In this document: positions 9,796 to 18,548 of the stretch, one piece after another
Layout of the letters: every line of letters starts with the position of its first letter
Position numbering within the stretch: the stretch's first letter is position 1
Source of the DNA: Saprospiraceae bacterium
Lineage (GTDB): Bacteria > Bacteroidota > Bacteroidia > Chitinophagales > Saprospiraceae
Direction: 5' to 3'
Assembly (NCBI GenBank): GCA_021604865.1
Contig: BQJU01000003.1
Span: 1-64,000, forward strand
DNA length: 64,000 nucleotides
Made by a program: the position numbers and the translations under genes
The notes under the pieces: generated by a model
Databases searched by the model: none
The model's input: the letters and a program-made list of their open reading frames with translations, nothing else
Told to the model about the DNA's origin: nothing

Positions 9796-10248
9796 ATGAA
9801 AGCATTCGCTGTTGTCGGATTGGCGGTTACCTTTATTCTGACCTCCTGTGATCCAAAACCGGCCCCTTCTGAAATGGCCCAAACGCGGACCAAGGAAAAT
9901 ACTGTAAAGTTTGAAAATGATGCTGTCACTGATGCCAATGCATCAGTACAGCATTTTGGTGAAATGATGGAGGCTTTTGAAAAGGGCAAACGGGATGAGG
10001 CCATTCAGCAACTACAGACTGGTATTAATGCTTTGGCCAATGAGGGGTTACATTTACAGGGAGAAGACAAAACCAGGCTCAATAAGGCGATCCGCAAGCT
10101 GGAATTCCTAAAAGTGAAGATGAAAAAGGGAGAAATTACCGAAGTCGATAGCCTGATGAGTTCCATTGCCGAAGCAGAAAATGATGTACCTCATAAGTTG
10201 TTGATTGGCTATGACACTTATGAAGTAAGGCCAGAAAAACAACAGTAA
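9796..10248 (+). CDS. Small helical lipoprotein upstream of kup
   Basis: No named family is recognised. The 150 residues start with a lipoprotein signal peptide (FILTSC, Cys18), then a low-complexity linker, then amphipathic helices resembling a single TPR-like hairpin (EAFEKGKRDEAIQQLQTGIN) followed by another charged helix pair. It is probably a periplasm-facing membrane-anchored protein. Only seven bases separate its stop from the kup start, so translational coupling with the K+ transporter is likely; whether it affects transport is not evident from sequence. Confidence 0.75.
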   Translation: MKAFAVVGLAVTFILTSCDPKPAPSEMAQTRTKENTVKFENDAVTDANASVQHFGEMMEAFEKGKRDEAIQQLQTGINALANEGLHLQGEDKTRLNKAIRKLEFLKVKMKKGEITEVDSLMSSIAEAENDVPHKLLIGYDTYEVRPEKQQ

Positions 10249-10255
10249 TCAATTA

Positions 10256-12136
10256 ATGAAAAAGCACCAAACACCAGGAAAACCCTTGCTGCTAACTTTT
10301 GCTGCTCTTGGTGTGGTATATGGCGATATTGGAACCAGTCCGCTTTACGCTTTACGGGAATGTTTCTATGGAGAACATTCCACAGCCATCAACGATGAAA
10401 ATGTGCTGGGTATTCTTTCCTTGATTTTCTGGTCATTGGTGTTGATTATTTCACTTAAGTACCTTTTACTAATTCTAAGGGCCGACAATCAGGGAGAAGG
10501 TGGGATTCTCGCTTTGATGCATTTGATTTTACCTGAGGAAGGCAAAAAGCCAAGGCAGCGAACTTTAATCCTTATGCTTGGTTTGTTTGGAGCAGCCCTG
10601 CTTTATGGCGATGGGATCCTTACACCGGCCATTTCGGTGTTAAGTGCTGTGGAAGGTTTACAAATAATCGGCCCTCATTTGGATCAGTATATCGTACCTA
10701 TTACTGTGGTCATTCTTTTTGGTCTTTTCGGCTTGCAAAAATATGGTACTGGCCGGGTAGGAACGCTTTTCAGTCCGATAATGCTGGTATGGTTTATTTC
10801 CCTTTCTATTTTAGGCATTGCAAAAATCATACAAACTCCCGAAGTGCTGGCAGCACTTAATCCTTTCTATGCGGTTTCTTTTTTATGGCGGGAAGGTTGG
10901 ATGAGTTTATTTGTATTGGGCGCGGTATTTTTGGTTGTTACCGGCGGAGAAGCCTTATATGCTGACATGGGTCACTTTGGGCGAAAACCAATACAACAAG
11001 CCTGGTTTATGCTGGTGCTACCTTCCCTACTACTCAATTATTTTGGCCAAGGAGCCCTGCTACTTAATCACCCCGAATGGGCGGTCAATCCATTCTACCA
11101 CCTGGCTCCTTCCTGGGCATTGACGCCCCTTATCATCCTGTCAACCCTGGCCACTATTATTGCTTCTCAGGCCATTATTTCCGGAGCTTTCTCCTTAACT
11201 TTCCAGGCAGTACAACTCAATTATCTGCCCCGTTTAAAAATATTACATACCTCTAAAATAGCCCGCGGGCAAGTGTTTCTGCCCAAAGTCAACCGATTAT
11301 TGCTGGTTGCTACAATTGGGGTGGTTTTGATGTTCCAAACTTCGGCAAACCTGGCAGTAGCCTACGGTATCGCGATAACCGTAACCATGTTGATTACCGA
11401 TATTCTGGCTTTTCATGCTATGAGGCGTCTTTGGCATTGGAAACGATGGATAGCCCTGCCGATAACGCTACTTTTCTTACTCGTTGACCTGGCATTTTTT
11501 AGTGCCAATGCCCTCAAAATTGTCCAGGGTGGTTGGTTTCCGCTATTGATTGCCTTTGGCATTTTTTTTGCAATGCGCACCTGGATCAAAGGGCGGAAAT
11601 ACATGGGTAAACAAATGGCCAAATTTTCCCAACCCCTTCATGATTTTGTAGCGGAATTCGACCGATCAAAATACTTACCCGCAAAGGGAACAGCCATTTA
11701 TATGTCCGCCTCCATTTTAAATACCCCGGTAGCACTCATCCACAATTTACAACACAACCAGGTGATTCACAAACGGGTGATTTTTCTGGAAATCGGCACA
11801 AAAAACCAACCGAGAGTTGCATCAGTCAATCGAATCACCGTAGACGACATGGGCAAGGGGTTTTATAGAGTGCTGGTCAAATACGGCTATTCTGAAGTCG
11901 TCAACATGAAAAATATTCTTAGAACACTAAAACAAAACAACTTCCCGAAATTAAAAAATAAGGACCTCACCTTTTTCCTGAGTAGACAAACACTGATAGC
12001 TAATGCCAGAGAAGGGTTAACTCGACTGGAAGATTCCGTATTCATCTTTTTGCGAAGCAATAGCACTGGTGCCACTCGGTATTATCAATTGCCTGTGGGA
12101 AGGGTTTTTGAAGTTGGGGTGCAGGTGGTGGTTTAA
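10256..12136 (+). CDS. kup: Kup-family low-affinity K+ uptake transporter
   Basis: Kup proteins are K+:H+ symporters of the KUP/HAK/KT family in the cytoplasmic membrane. The 626 residues match the normal length. The first helix region carries ALGVVYGDIGTSPLYALREC and the second GLFGAALLYGDGILTPAIS, both signatures of the family; about twelve membrane segments extend to roughly residue 430, followed by a soluble C-terminal domain of about 190 residues ending in QLPVGRVFEVGVQVVV. It is the third gene of a forward run and is followed 63 bases later by the Na+/H+ antiporter, an ion-homeostasis pairing that suits a saline habitat. Confidence 0.96.
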   Translation: MKKHQTPGKPLLLTFAALGVVYGDIGTSPLYALRECFYGEHSTAINDENVLGILSLIFWSLVLIISLKYLLLILRADNQGEGGILALMHLILPEEGKKPRQRTLILMLGLFGAALLYGDGILTPAISVLSAVEGLQIIGPHLDQYIVPITVVILFGLFGLQKYGTGRVGTLFSPIMLVWFISLSILGIAKIIQTPEVLAALNPFYAVSFLWREGWMSLFVLGAVFLVVTGGEALYADMGHFGRKPIQQAWFMLVLPSLLLNYFGQGALLLNHPEWAVNPFYHLAPSWALTPLIILSTLATIIASQAIISGAFSLTFQAVQLNYLPRLKILHTSKIARGQVFLPKVNRLLLVATIGVVLMFQTSANLAVAYGIAITVTMLITDILAFHAMRRLWHWKRWIALPITLLFLLVDLAFFSANALKIVQGGWFPLLIAFGIFFAMRTWIKGRKYMGKQMAKFSQPLHDFVAEFDRSKYLPAKGTAIYMSASILNTPVALIHNLQHNQVIHKRVIFLEIGTKNQPRVASVNRITVDDMGKGFYRVLVKYGYSEVVNMKNILRTLKQNNFPKLKNKDLTFFLSRQTLIANAREGLTRLEDSVFIFLRSNSTGATRYYQLPVGRVFEVGVQVVV

Positions 12137-12199
12137 AAAAATGGAGAATGTGAAAGGATGAGTTGTGAGTAGTTTACTATTTTTAATAAAAAAAGCTAT

Positions 12200-13504
12200 A
12201 TGTACCTGATTATTTTACTCTTGTTCATTTTTGGTTACATCGCTATCGCTCTTGAACATCCCTTAAAAATAGACAAGTCGGCTTCCGCCATTCTAACTGG
12301 TGTATTATGCTGGACTGCATTGATTTTAGGCGGGCATATTATTTTTCCGGAGGCTCATGATCCGGTGCATGAGATTCTCCATTCTTTGGAGGAACACCTG
12401 AGCGAAATTTCAGGGATCTTATTCTTCCTGCTTGGTGCTATGACCGTCGTTGAGTTGATCGATGCACACCGTGGATTTTCGGTCATTACCGAAAGCATAA
12501 AAACCACCAATAAGGTAAAATTGCTTTGGATGCTGAGTGGCATCACCTTTTTTATGTCAGCGGCATTGGACAACCTGACCACGGCCATCGTTATGGCCGC
12601 CCTTTTGCGTAAACTTATTCCTGATAAAAACGATTTGTGGTTTTTTGCAGGCATGGTGGTCATAGCAGCCAATGCCGGTGGTGCCTGGTCACCTATTGGG
12701 GACGTGACTACTATTATGCTCTGGATCGGCGGAGAAATTACGGCCATCAACATTATTAAAGAGGTGTTTTTACCAAGTTTAGTGGCTATTGTAATCCCGC
12801 TTGCGGTAGCTTCTATTTTTATAAAAGGCAAAATAGGGGCTTCAACTCAGCCAATGGCCACCAATAAAAATCACCACGTTCAGGTATCTGATCGGCACAA
12901 ATATTTGGTTTTCACGATGGGTATCGGTTTATTACTATTTGTTCCGGTATTCAAGACAGTAACCCATCTTCCTCCATTTATGGGTATTCTATTGGCCCTT
13001 GGCATTTTATGGTTGACCACTGAAATTTTGCACCGAAACGATGCGCCGGCGGGTCAACGCAGTCCTTTGTCAGTGGTAGAGATTTTACGTCGGGTCGACG
13101 TGCCCAGTGTGCTCTTTTTCCTAGGCATTCTATTGGCTGTTGCTGCATTGCAAACAGCTGGCCACCTTACCCAACTCGCTACTATTTTGGACCAGAACTT
13201 CAAAAGCATCTACGTCGTCAATACCTTGATTGGTTTGTTGTCAGCCGTGGTCGACAACGTACCGTTGGTGGCCGGAGCAATGGGCATGTATTCCATGGAG
13301 CAGTACCCGCAAGACCATGCTTTCTGGGAGTTACTTGCGTTTTGTGCGGGTACGGGTGGTAGTAACCTGATTATCGGTTCTGCTGCCGGCGTGGCCATTA
13401 TGGGCATTTTAAAAATCGACTTTCTCTGGTACCTGCGTCGGATTTCCTGGTTAGCCCTGATAGGTTATTTTAGTGGTATTCTGATGTATATGTTGTTGCA
13501 ATAA
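12200..13504 (+). CDS. nhaD: NhaD-type Na+/H+ antiporter
   Basis: NhaD proteins expel Na+ (and Li+) in exchange for protons and occur in many marine and alkaliphilic bacteria. The 434 residues contain about twelve membrane segments with the ion-transporter superfamily motifs: LGAMTVVELIDAHRGF, SAALDNLTTAIVMAALLRK, AANAGGAWSPIGDVTTIMLW and, in the second half, LSAVVDNVPLVAGAMGMY with GTGGSNLIIGSAAGVAIMG. Pairs such as DNLT and DNVP are the conserved discontinuous-helix residues. It follows kup on the same strand. Only nine bases separate its stop from that of the convergent nadB gene. Confidence 0.94.
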   Translation: MYLIILLLFIFGYIAIALEHPLKIDKSASAILTGVLCWTALILGGHIIFPEAHDPVHEILHSLEEHLSEISGILFFLLGAMTVVELIDAHRGFSVITESIKTTNKVKLLWMLSGITFFMSAALDNLTTAIVMAALLRKLIPDKNDLWFFAGMVVIAANAGGAWSPIGDVTTIMLWIGGEITAINIIKEVFLPSLVAIVIPLAVASIFIKGKIGASTQPMATNKNHHVQVSDRHKYLVFTMGIGLLLFVPVFKTVTHLPPFMGILLALGILWLTTEILHRNDAPAGQRSPLSVVEILRRVDVPSVLFFLGILLAVAALQTAGHLTQLATILDQNFKSIYVVNTLIGLLSAVVDNVPLVAGAMGMYSMEQYPQDHAFWELLAFCAGTGGSNLIIGSAAGVAIMGILKIDFLWYLRRISWLALIGYFSGILMYMLLQ

Positions 13505-13513
13505 GGTAATTTT

Positions 13514-15112
13514 TTATAAAATAGAATCCTGAATGAACGGTTTCTTAACAGGATAATCAGTGGTATAATGCAGGCCGCGACTTTCATGGCGCATACTGGC
13601 GGAGCGGGTAATCAAATAACCGATGGTGATCAGATTTCTCAACTCACACAATTGAGGCGAAATGGTGGTCGTATTGTACAACCCTTCCGTTTCATTATAT
13701 AGGAGAAACATACGATCGAGCGCCCGTTTCAGACGCACATTGGATCGAACAATTCCGACATAACTACTCATTATTTCTTTCAATTCCTTTAGGCTTTGGG
13801 TGATGAGTACCATCTCTTTAGGGTCTGTAGTGCTAGTGGCATTCCACTCGGGGATACCCTCTGCAAAAAGAACACCAGAGAGGTTTTGAACCACATCCTG
13901 AGCGATGCGATCAGCAAAGACCAGAGCCTCTAGCAGGGAGTTTGAGGCGAGGCGGTTGGCTCCGTGCAGCCCGGTACATGTACATTCCCCACATGCATAG
14001 AGGTTATAAAGTGAACTCCTACCGATGTCATCTACTTTAATGCCTCCACAGACATAGTGACAGGCAGGAACCACTGGAATCATGTCTTCCATTGGATCGA
14101 CCCCAATGCTCTTACATTTTTCATAAATAGTTGGGAAGTGCGCCAAAAAGCCTTCTTTATCAAGATGACGGCAGTCGAGAAACATACATTCTTCCCCATT
14201 GAGTTTCATTTCATTGTCGATGGCCCGTGCTACTATATCCCTGGGGGCTAGTGATTTGCGGGGATCGTACTTTTCCATGAATTCCTTCCCATCTCTGGTT
14301 TTGAGAATGCCTCCATAACCTCGCACCGCTTCCGAAACCAGGAATACAGGATTTTCACCAGCAGGATTAAACAAAGCTGTAGGGTGAAACTGTATAAACT
14401 CCATGTTTTCGATATGCCCTTTGGCGCGATAAAGCATAGAGATGCCATCTCCAGAAGCGATGACCGGATTGGTGGTATTGCGATACACCTGCCCCGCGCC
14501 GCCTGTGGCGAGAATGGTCATTCGGGAAAGGATGGTTTCCATTTTACCGGTATGTTTATTCAGCACATGAGCTCCGTAGCAGGTAATGCCAGGCGTGAGT
14601 CGGGTAATGTTATACCCAAGGTGATGTTGGGTAATCAAATCTACAGCAAAATAATGTTCTTGAATATCGAGATTCAAAACCTCAGCTTTGGCTAACAGTG
14701 TCCGTTGAATTTCCCAACCGGTCAGGTCTTTATAATGTAAAATCCGGTTTTCGGAATGTCCACCTTCACGGCCCAGGTCGTATTTTTCTGCCGCATTTTT
14801 ATCAAATCGTGCGCCCCAATCGATGATCTCCTGTACCCGCTCTGGCCCTTCGTTTACCACAATATTGACTATATCCTCATTACAAAGGCCATCTCCGGCA
14901 TCAAGGGTATCTTCCAGGTGTTTTTGGTAGGAATCCTCCTCTTTATTCCAAACTGCAGCAACCCCACCCTGCGCATACCGGGTATTACTTTCTTCCTCAT
15001 TGGTTTTGGTGAGGATGGTAATTTTCAATTCCGGCATTTTTTCCGCAATTTTGATAGCGGTAGTCAGTCCACCAATTCCGGAGCCAATAATGAGAACGTC
15101 GGTTTTGATCAT
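13514..15112 (-). CDS. nadB: L-aspartate oxidase
   Basis: NadB oxidises L-aspartate to iminoaspartate with FAD, the first step of de novo NAD synthesis, and passes the product to quinolinate synthase NadA. The 532 residues show the dinucleotide-binding motif VLIIGSGIGGLTTAI near the N-terminus, RYAQGGVAAVW, the active-site region HSENRILHYKDLTGWEIQ, EFIQFHPTALFNP, and CGECTCTGLHGANRLASNSL near residue 370-395. These separate it from the related fumarate reductase and succinate dehydrogenase flavoproteins. nadA and nadC are not adjacent. It is divergent from the secreted protein at 15,271, which starts about 160 bases away. Confidence 0.96.
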   Translation of the reverse strand: MIKTDVLIIGSGIGGLTTAIKIAEKMPELKITILTKTNEEESNTRYAQGGVAAVWNKEEDSYQKHLEDTLDAGDGLCNEDIVNIVVNEGPERVQEIIDWGARFDKNAAEKYDLGREGGHSENRILHYKDLTGWEIQRTLLAKAEVLNLDIQEHYFAVDLITQHHLGYNITRLTPGITCYGAHVLNKHTGKMETILSRMTILATGGAGQVYRNTTNPVIASGDGISMLYRAKGHIENMEFIQFHPTALFNPAGENPVFLVSEAVRGYGGILKTRDGKEFMEKYDPRKSLAPRDIVARAIDNEMKLNGEECMFLDCRHLDKEGFLAHFPTIYEKCKSIGVDPMEDMIPVVPACHYVCGGIKVDDIGRSSLYNLYACGECTCTGLHGANRLASNSLLEALVFADRIAQDVVQNLSGVLFAEGIPEWNATSTTDPKEMVLITQSLKELKEIMSSYVGIVRSNVRLKRALDRMFLLYNETEGLYNTTTISPQLCELRNLITIGYLITRSASMRHESRGLHYTTDYPVKKPFIQDSIL

Positions 15113-15270
15113 GATGTGTCCTTTCGAGTTTGTTTGAAACAGAAACTAAGATAGACAATAATTTATTGTTTCCTACGCTAAGCCCAGGTCAAAATAAAAA
15201 AGTGATTTTGCAAAGACACTTGCTGACGAATCTTCTTGTCGAGTACGTTATTATACTAAATCTTTATGTC

Positions 15271-16176
15271 ATGTTTAAACAAATTTACCTTCTCCTTCCT
15301 ATATTTTTATTGGTGCCCCTTCAGCATAAAGCGCAGATATACGGGCCGGATCAAGCTTTTCACGGGAATAGTTTTCCTTTTATCACACATTTCAATTGTG
15401 GCAAAGGAAGGTTTTATAATGAAGCAGGTAAACGTCTTTCCAAGCGCTCCTGGAAAAATGCTGAGGAAAAGGATATTCTGCCGACCTGGCAGTGGTATAC
15501 CGATCTTTCAAAAATTCAACCTGAATTCGACTTTTCAGAAAGTTATACAGGGGGCTCTTGTCTACGTCTGGATCTTAGCATGCAACCAGGAGAGCAGGTC
15601 GTAGTCCCCTTGTATCGAAGTTGTTTGATTCTAGCACAAACAACTCACCTCAACCTGGTAACTAAAGGCAATGGCACAGCACAGTTGTTTGTCTCCCTGC
15701 TTTACGCCGATGGTGTTAATCATATTTATCCTATCAAAATACTGGAAAACTGGTCGGGCACCCGCCACAGCCTGGCTACCGGCGCTGGCAAACAACTCAT
15801 CCAGATTAGCCTGCAAGTCGTAGGCGGAACAGACAATCGCATGCCCATTTATATCGGTGAAGTGGCCCTTTATAATGCGCCCATTTTGAATCTGCTTTCG
15901 CCAAAAGTATACCTGAAAGCCCGAATCCACGATTTAGAAGCAGAGGTCTTTTTGACGATTGCCAATGCCGCGGATTATGCTTATTACAATGTCTACCAAT
16001 TGCTACGAGATGGCAGTAGGAAATTGCTAGGTAGTGCGACTACGCCCGATTGTGCGTTTGGTGGCGTAGAAAAAGAATTGGGCCAGGATTATAGCACGCT
16101 GATCATTGAGCCAGTCGGCCGGGACGGGACCTATGGGAAAGAGGCAACGATTAGCTTTGATTGGTATAAAAATTAG
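15271..16176 (+). CDS. Secreted protein resembling the accessory domains of GH85 endoglycosidases
   Basis: The 301 residues begin with a signal peptide (MFKQIYLLLPIFLLVPLQHKAQ). The next part, FNCGKGRFYNEAGKRLSKRS then DILPTWQWY and SYTGGSCLRLDLS, strongly recalls the beta-sandwich that follows the catalytic barrel in GH85 endo-beta-N-acetylglucosaminidases. A second beta-rich domain and a fibronectin-like tail follow. The GH85 catalytic barrel itself is absent, so this may be a secreted glycan-binding protein or the remnant of a larger gene. I chose the ATG at 15,271 because the frame upstream to 15,130 has no signal-peptide features. Its stop overlaps that of the convergent aminotransferase by four bases. 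Confidence 0.7.
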   Translation: MFKQIYLLLPIFLLVPLQHKAQIYGPDQAFHGNSFPFITHFNCGKGRFYNEAGKRLSKRSWKNAEEKDILPTWQWYTDLSKIQPEFDFSESYTGGSCLRLDLSMQPGEQVVVPLYRSCLILAQTTHLNLVTKGNGTAQLFVSLLYADGVNHIYPIKILENWSGTRHSLATGAGKQLIQISLQVVGGTDNRMPIYIGEVALYNAPILNLLSPKVYLKARIHDLEAEVFLTIANAADYAYYNVYQLLRDGSRKLLGSATTPDCAFGGVEKELGQDYSTLIIEPVGRDGTYGKEATISFDWYKN

Positions 16177-17372
16177 CGCTTGTTGGCAATCACTATTTCA
16201 ATTCCCTCCAAAATAATGCTACAAGCCTTACGAATTTCAGCTTCTGTAATAATCAGCGGAGGCGCGATGCGCAAAGAGCGATTATTAAATAGAAACCAAT
16301 CGGTAACCAGGCCTTCCTGCAAACAATGTTTGATGACGGCCTGCACAAAATCGAAGTCCGGTAATTCCACAGCCAACCACAAACCGGCACTGCGAACTTC
16401 TACAATGGACGGATGTTGCATCAATTCCAGAAATAAGTCCTCTTTAACTTTGACCTGTTGAATGAGGTCGGTTTCCAAAAGAATTTCGAGAGTAGCCAGG
16501 GCTGCGGCACAACCTACTGGGTGCCCTCCAAAGGTGGTGATGTGTCCCAGGATGGGATCGTGAGAAAGGCTTTGCATGATATTCTGGGCTGCCACAAAAG
16601 CGCCGATGGGCATACCACCACCCATGCCTTTGGCTAGCAGTAAGATATCGGGTACTATGCCGTATTGTTCAAAAGCCCAAAGCGTACCAGTGCGGCCGTA
16701 GCCGGCCTGGATTTCGTCGAGAATCAGTAGACAGCCAACGGCATTACAACGCTGGCGTAGTTTTTTTAAATAATCAGCTTTGGGGCGTTGCAGGCCGCAT
16801 TCGGCTTGCACAGTCTCCACAATTACCGCAGCTGTTTTTTCTGTGATTTGAGAGAGGTCGTGTTCTTCATTAAATTCGATATGCCGAATGCCGGGCAGCA
16901 AGGGGTGGAAAGCCTGAGTAAAATCTTTCGGCCACATAAGGCTGGCAGCTCCCTGGGTACTTCCGTGGTAGGCATTTTTGGCGGCAATAATTTCGGCACG
17001 GCCAGTATAGCGTTTGGCCAGTTTCATGGCACCTTCCGTGGCTTCGGTACCCGAATTGACGAAGTACACACTATCCAGAAGGTCGGGCAAATTGTCGGTG
17101 ATTAGCTTGGCCAACCTCACCTGAGGTGCCAGCACATATTCGCCATACACCATAGTGTGCAGGTAGCGGTCCATTTGTGCTTTGGCCGCTTCGACTACCC
17201 GGGTATGGCGATGCCCCAGGCTACTGACTCCAATACCCGCAATGAGGTCCAAATAAGCTTTCCCATCGGTATCATAAAGGTACATACCTTCGGCGCGGTC
17301 GATTTCCAACATTAGGGGAAAGGCAGAGGTTTGGGCTAGGTTTTTCAGGAATAGTTGTCGTAAGTTTGGCAT
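16173..17372 (-). CDS. Class III pyridoxal-phosphate aminotransferase (acetylornithine/ornithine type)
   Basis: The 399 residues form a fold-type I class III aminotransferase: GIGVSSLGHRHTRVVEA, YFVNSGTEATEGAMKLAKRY (phosphate-binding), AAKNAYHGSTQGAASL, LILDEIQAGYGRTGTLWAFE (Asp that holds the PLP nitrogen) and DILLLAKGMGGGMPIGAF with the Schiff-base lysine. It moves an amino group from an omega-amino donor to 2-oxoglutarate. The closest named groups are acetylornithine and ornithine aminotransferases, but no arginine genes are adjacent, so the substrate is left open. A good promoter lies 23 bases upstream. Confidence 0.88.
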   Translation of the reverse strand: MPNLRQLFLKNLAQTSAFPLMLEIDRAEGMYLYDTDGKAYLDLIAGIGVSSLGHRHTRVVEAAKAQMDRYLHTMVYGEYVLAPQVRLAKLITDNLPDLLDSVYFVNSGTEATEGAMKLAKRYTGRAEIIAAKNAYHGSTQGAASLMWPKDFTQAFHPLLPGIRHIEFNEEHDLSQITEKTAAVIVETVQAECGLQRPKADYLKKLRQRCNAVGCLLILDEIQAGYGRTGTLWAFEQYGIVPDILLLAKGMGGGMPIGAFVAAQNIMQSLSHDPILGHITTFGGHPVGCAAALATLEILLETDLIQQVKVKEDLFLELMQHPSIVEVRSAGLWLAVELPDFDFVQAVIKHCLQEGLVTDWFLFNNRSLRIAPPLIITEAEIRKACSIILEGIEIVIANKR

Positions 17373-17394
17373 GAAAGCGGTCTTGGTTGAACCG

Positions 17395-17422
17395 CAAAAT
17401 TAGGCTTTTTCTCATGATCCAA
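17395..17422 (-). promoter_or_regulatory. Bacteroidota-type promoter of the class III aminotransferase
   Basis: On the minus strand TAATTTTG (17,395-17,402) is the -7 box. TTG at 17,420-17,422 gives a 17-base spacer; an alternative TTG at 17,424-17,426 gives 21 bases. The leader to the ATG would be under 20 bases. Confidence 0.5.
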
Positions 17423-17479
17423 ACAAGCTTGTTAAGTATTGATACAAATATCAGGTCTCTGCCAGAAAGCATCACGCGT

Positions 17480-18436
17480 TTACCGCACCCGTAGTTTATA
17501 ATAAAACAAAAGCTCCTTATTTTCCCAAAAGGAATACAGCCCGCTACGCAACTTGTTACCATCAACAATAACGGTATATTTATTTCCTTCTTTTCGAAGT
17601 TCATGTTTTGCCAAGGCATTGGTTTTTCTGTTCACGCAGGCAAAATTAGAGAGCTCTTTCGCGCAGGTAAAGCTAATTTCCACAGGTTCTCCTCTTTTGA
17701 CTTCCAGGGTATTGGTCATGGGTGATAAATCCCTCAGCTGGTGATCGAGAAATGCCCTGCCGATAGTGGGGTAAGTTTCAAAGGTCTCCTCAGAGATGAG
17801 AGGATCCAATAATTGCCATTTGGCCTCTCTTGGAAAATGATTCAAGACAAAGACTTCCTGGTCGGTATCAAAAAAACCAGTGTGAAACGAAAATTGGAAT
17901 TTCCCATTATTTCCGTAACCACTTCCCCAAGTGGGGTCGACTAATTTCCAGCCATCTCCCCAATTTACTGCATTCCAGGCATGTTTGTTTCCCATACTGG
18001 AAGAGCGCTCCGGACTGGATTTAGACCAGCCGCCAATGTATTCACACTCGATATTCGCATGTTTGCACAAGGCCTGAAACGTCAAGGCATAATTTTGACA
18101 GACGCCCTTTTTCCTTTTCAGAGCATAGGCTATTTCGTCATCCTTCATAGCTTGTAGCCCCTCAGCGGTGTATTTTACCGGTTTGTTATTATCCTCCTTC
18201 ATGTGTTTTGCCAATAGCCTGAAGTCATAAGCGATATTGTGGGTGATCCAATAATAAATGGCTTCCACCTTTTCCTGAGGAGAAGTGTAGTTGCTGGTAA
18301 TCAAGCCCGACAATTCTTTTGGATCAGTTGATTTTGCGGTTACAATGGCATCGTATTTGGTCCAGTCTGTCTGGCTGAAAATAGGTTGGCTTATCCCTAA
18401 TAACAGGAATAACCATAGTGAAAAGATCGGTTTCAT
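17480..18436 (-). CDS. Secreted transglutaminase-like protein
   Basis: A signal peptide (residues 1-21, ending PIFSQ) precedes a transglutaminase-like fold. The papain-like triad is visible: Cys113 in KGVCQNYALTFQAL, His152 in GNKHAWNAVNWGDGW and Asp167 in LVDPTWGSGYG. The C-terminal 110 residues are beta-rich. Bacterial members of this group act as peptidases or crosslinkers in the periplasm; the substrate is unknown. It stands alone, followed 107 bases downstream on the same strand by the aminotransferase. TTTTAGAGCACG just upstream resembles the edge of repeat family 2, but no full element is present there. Confidence 0.85.
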   Translation of the reverse strand: MKPIFSLWLFLLLGISQPIFSQTDWTKYDAIVTAKSTDPKELSGLITSNYTSPQEKVEAIYYWITHNIAYDFRLLAKHMKEDNNKPVKYTAEGLQAMKDDEIAYALKRKKGVCQNYALTFQALCKHANIECEYIGGWSKSSPERSSSMGNKHAWNAVNWGDGWKLVDPTWGSGYGNNGKFQFSFHTGFFDTDQEVFVLNHFPREAKWQLLDPLISEETFETYPTIGRAFLDHQLRDLSPMTNTLEVKRGEPVEISFTCAKELSNFACVNRKTNALAKHELRKEGNKYTVIVDGNKLRSGLYSFWENKELLFYYKLRVR

Positions 18437-18548
18437 ATTTTAATTTTAGAGCACGCTTTGATGAGCGAAAATGAAAGTAATAGACACTTAATTATATTAT
18501 AATGAAAGTAAAAATAACATTTTTATTGTTGGATTTTGGGAGACAAAT

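Noticed and set aside
12355-12831. 158-codon minus-strand frame
   Set aside because: Antisense to nhaD; the composition reflects membrane-segment codons.
15130-15270. Upstream extension of the GH85-like protein (47 codons)
   Set aside because: A proper signal peptide begins at 15,271; the extension lacks one.
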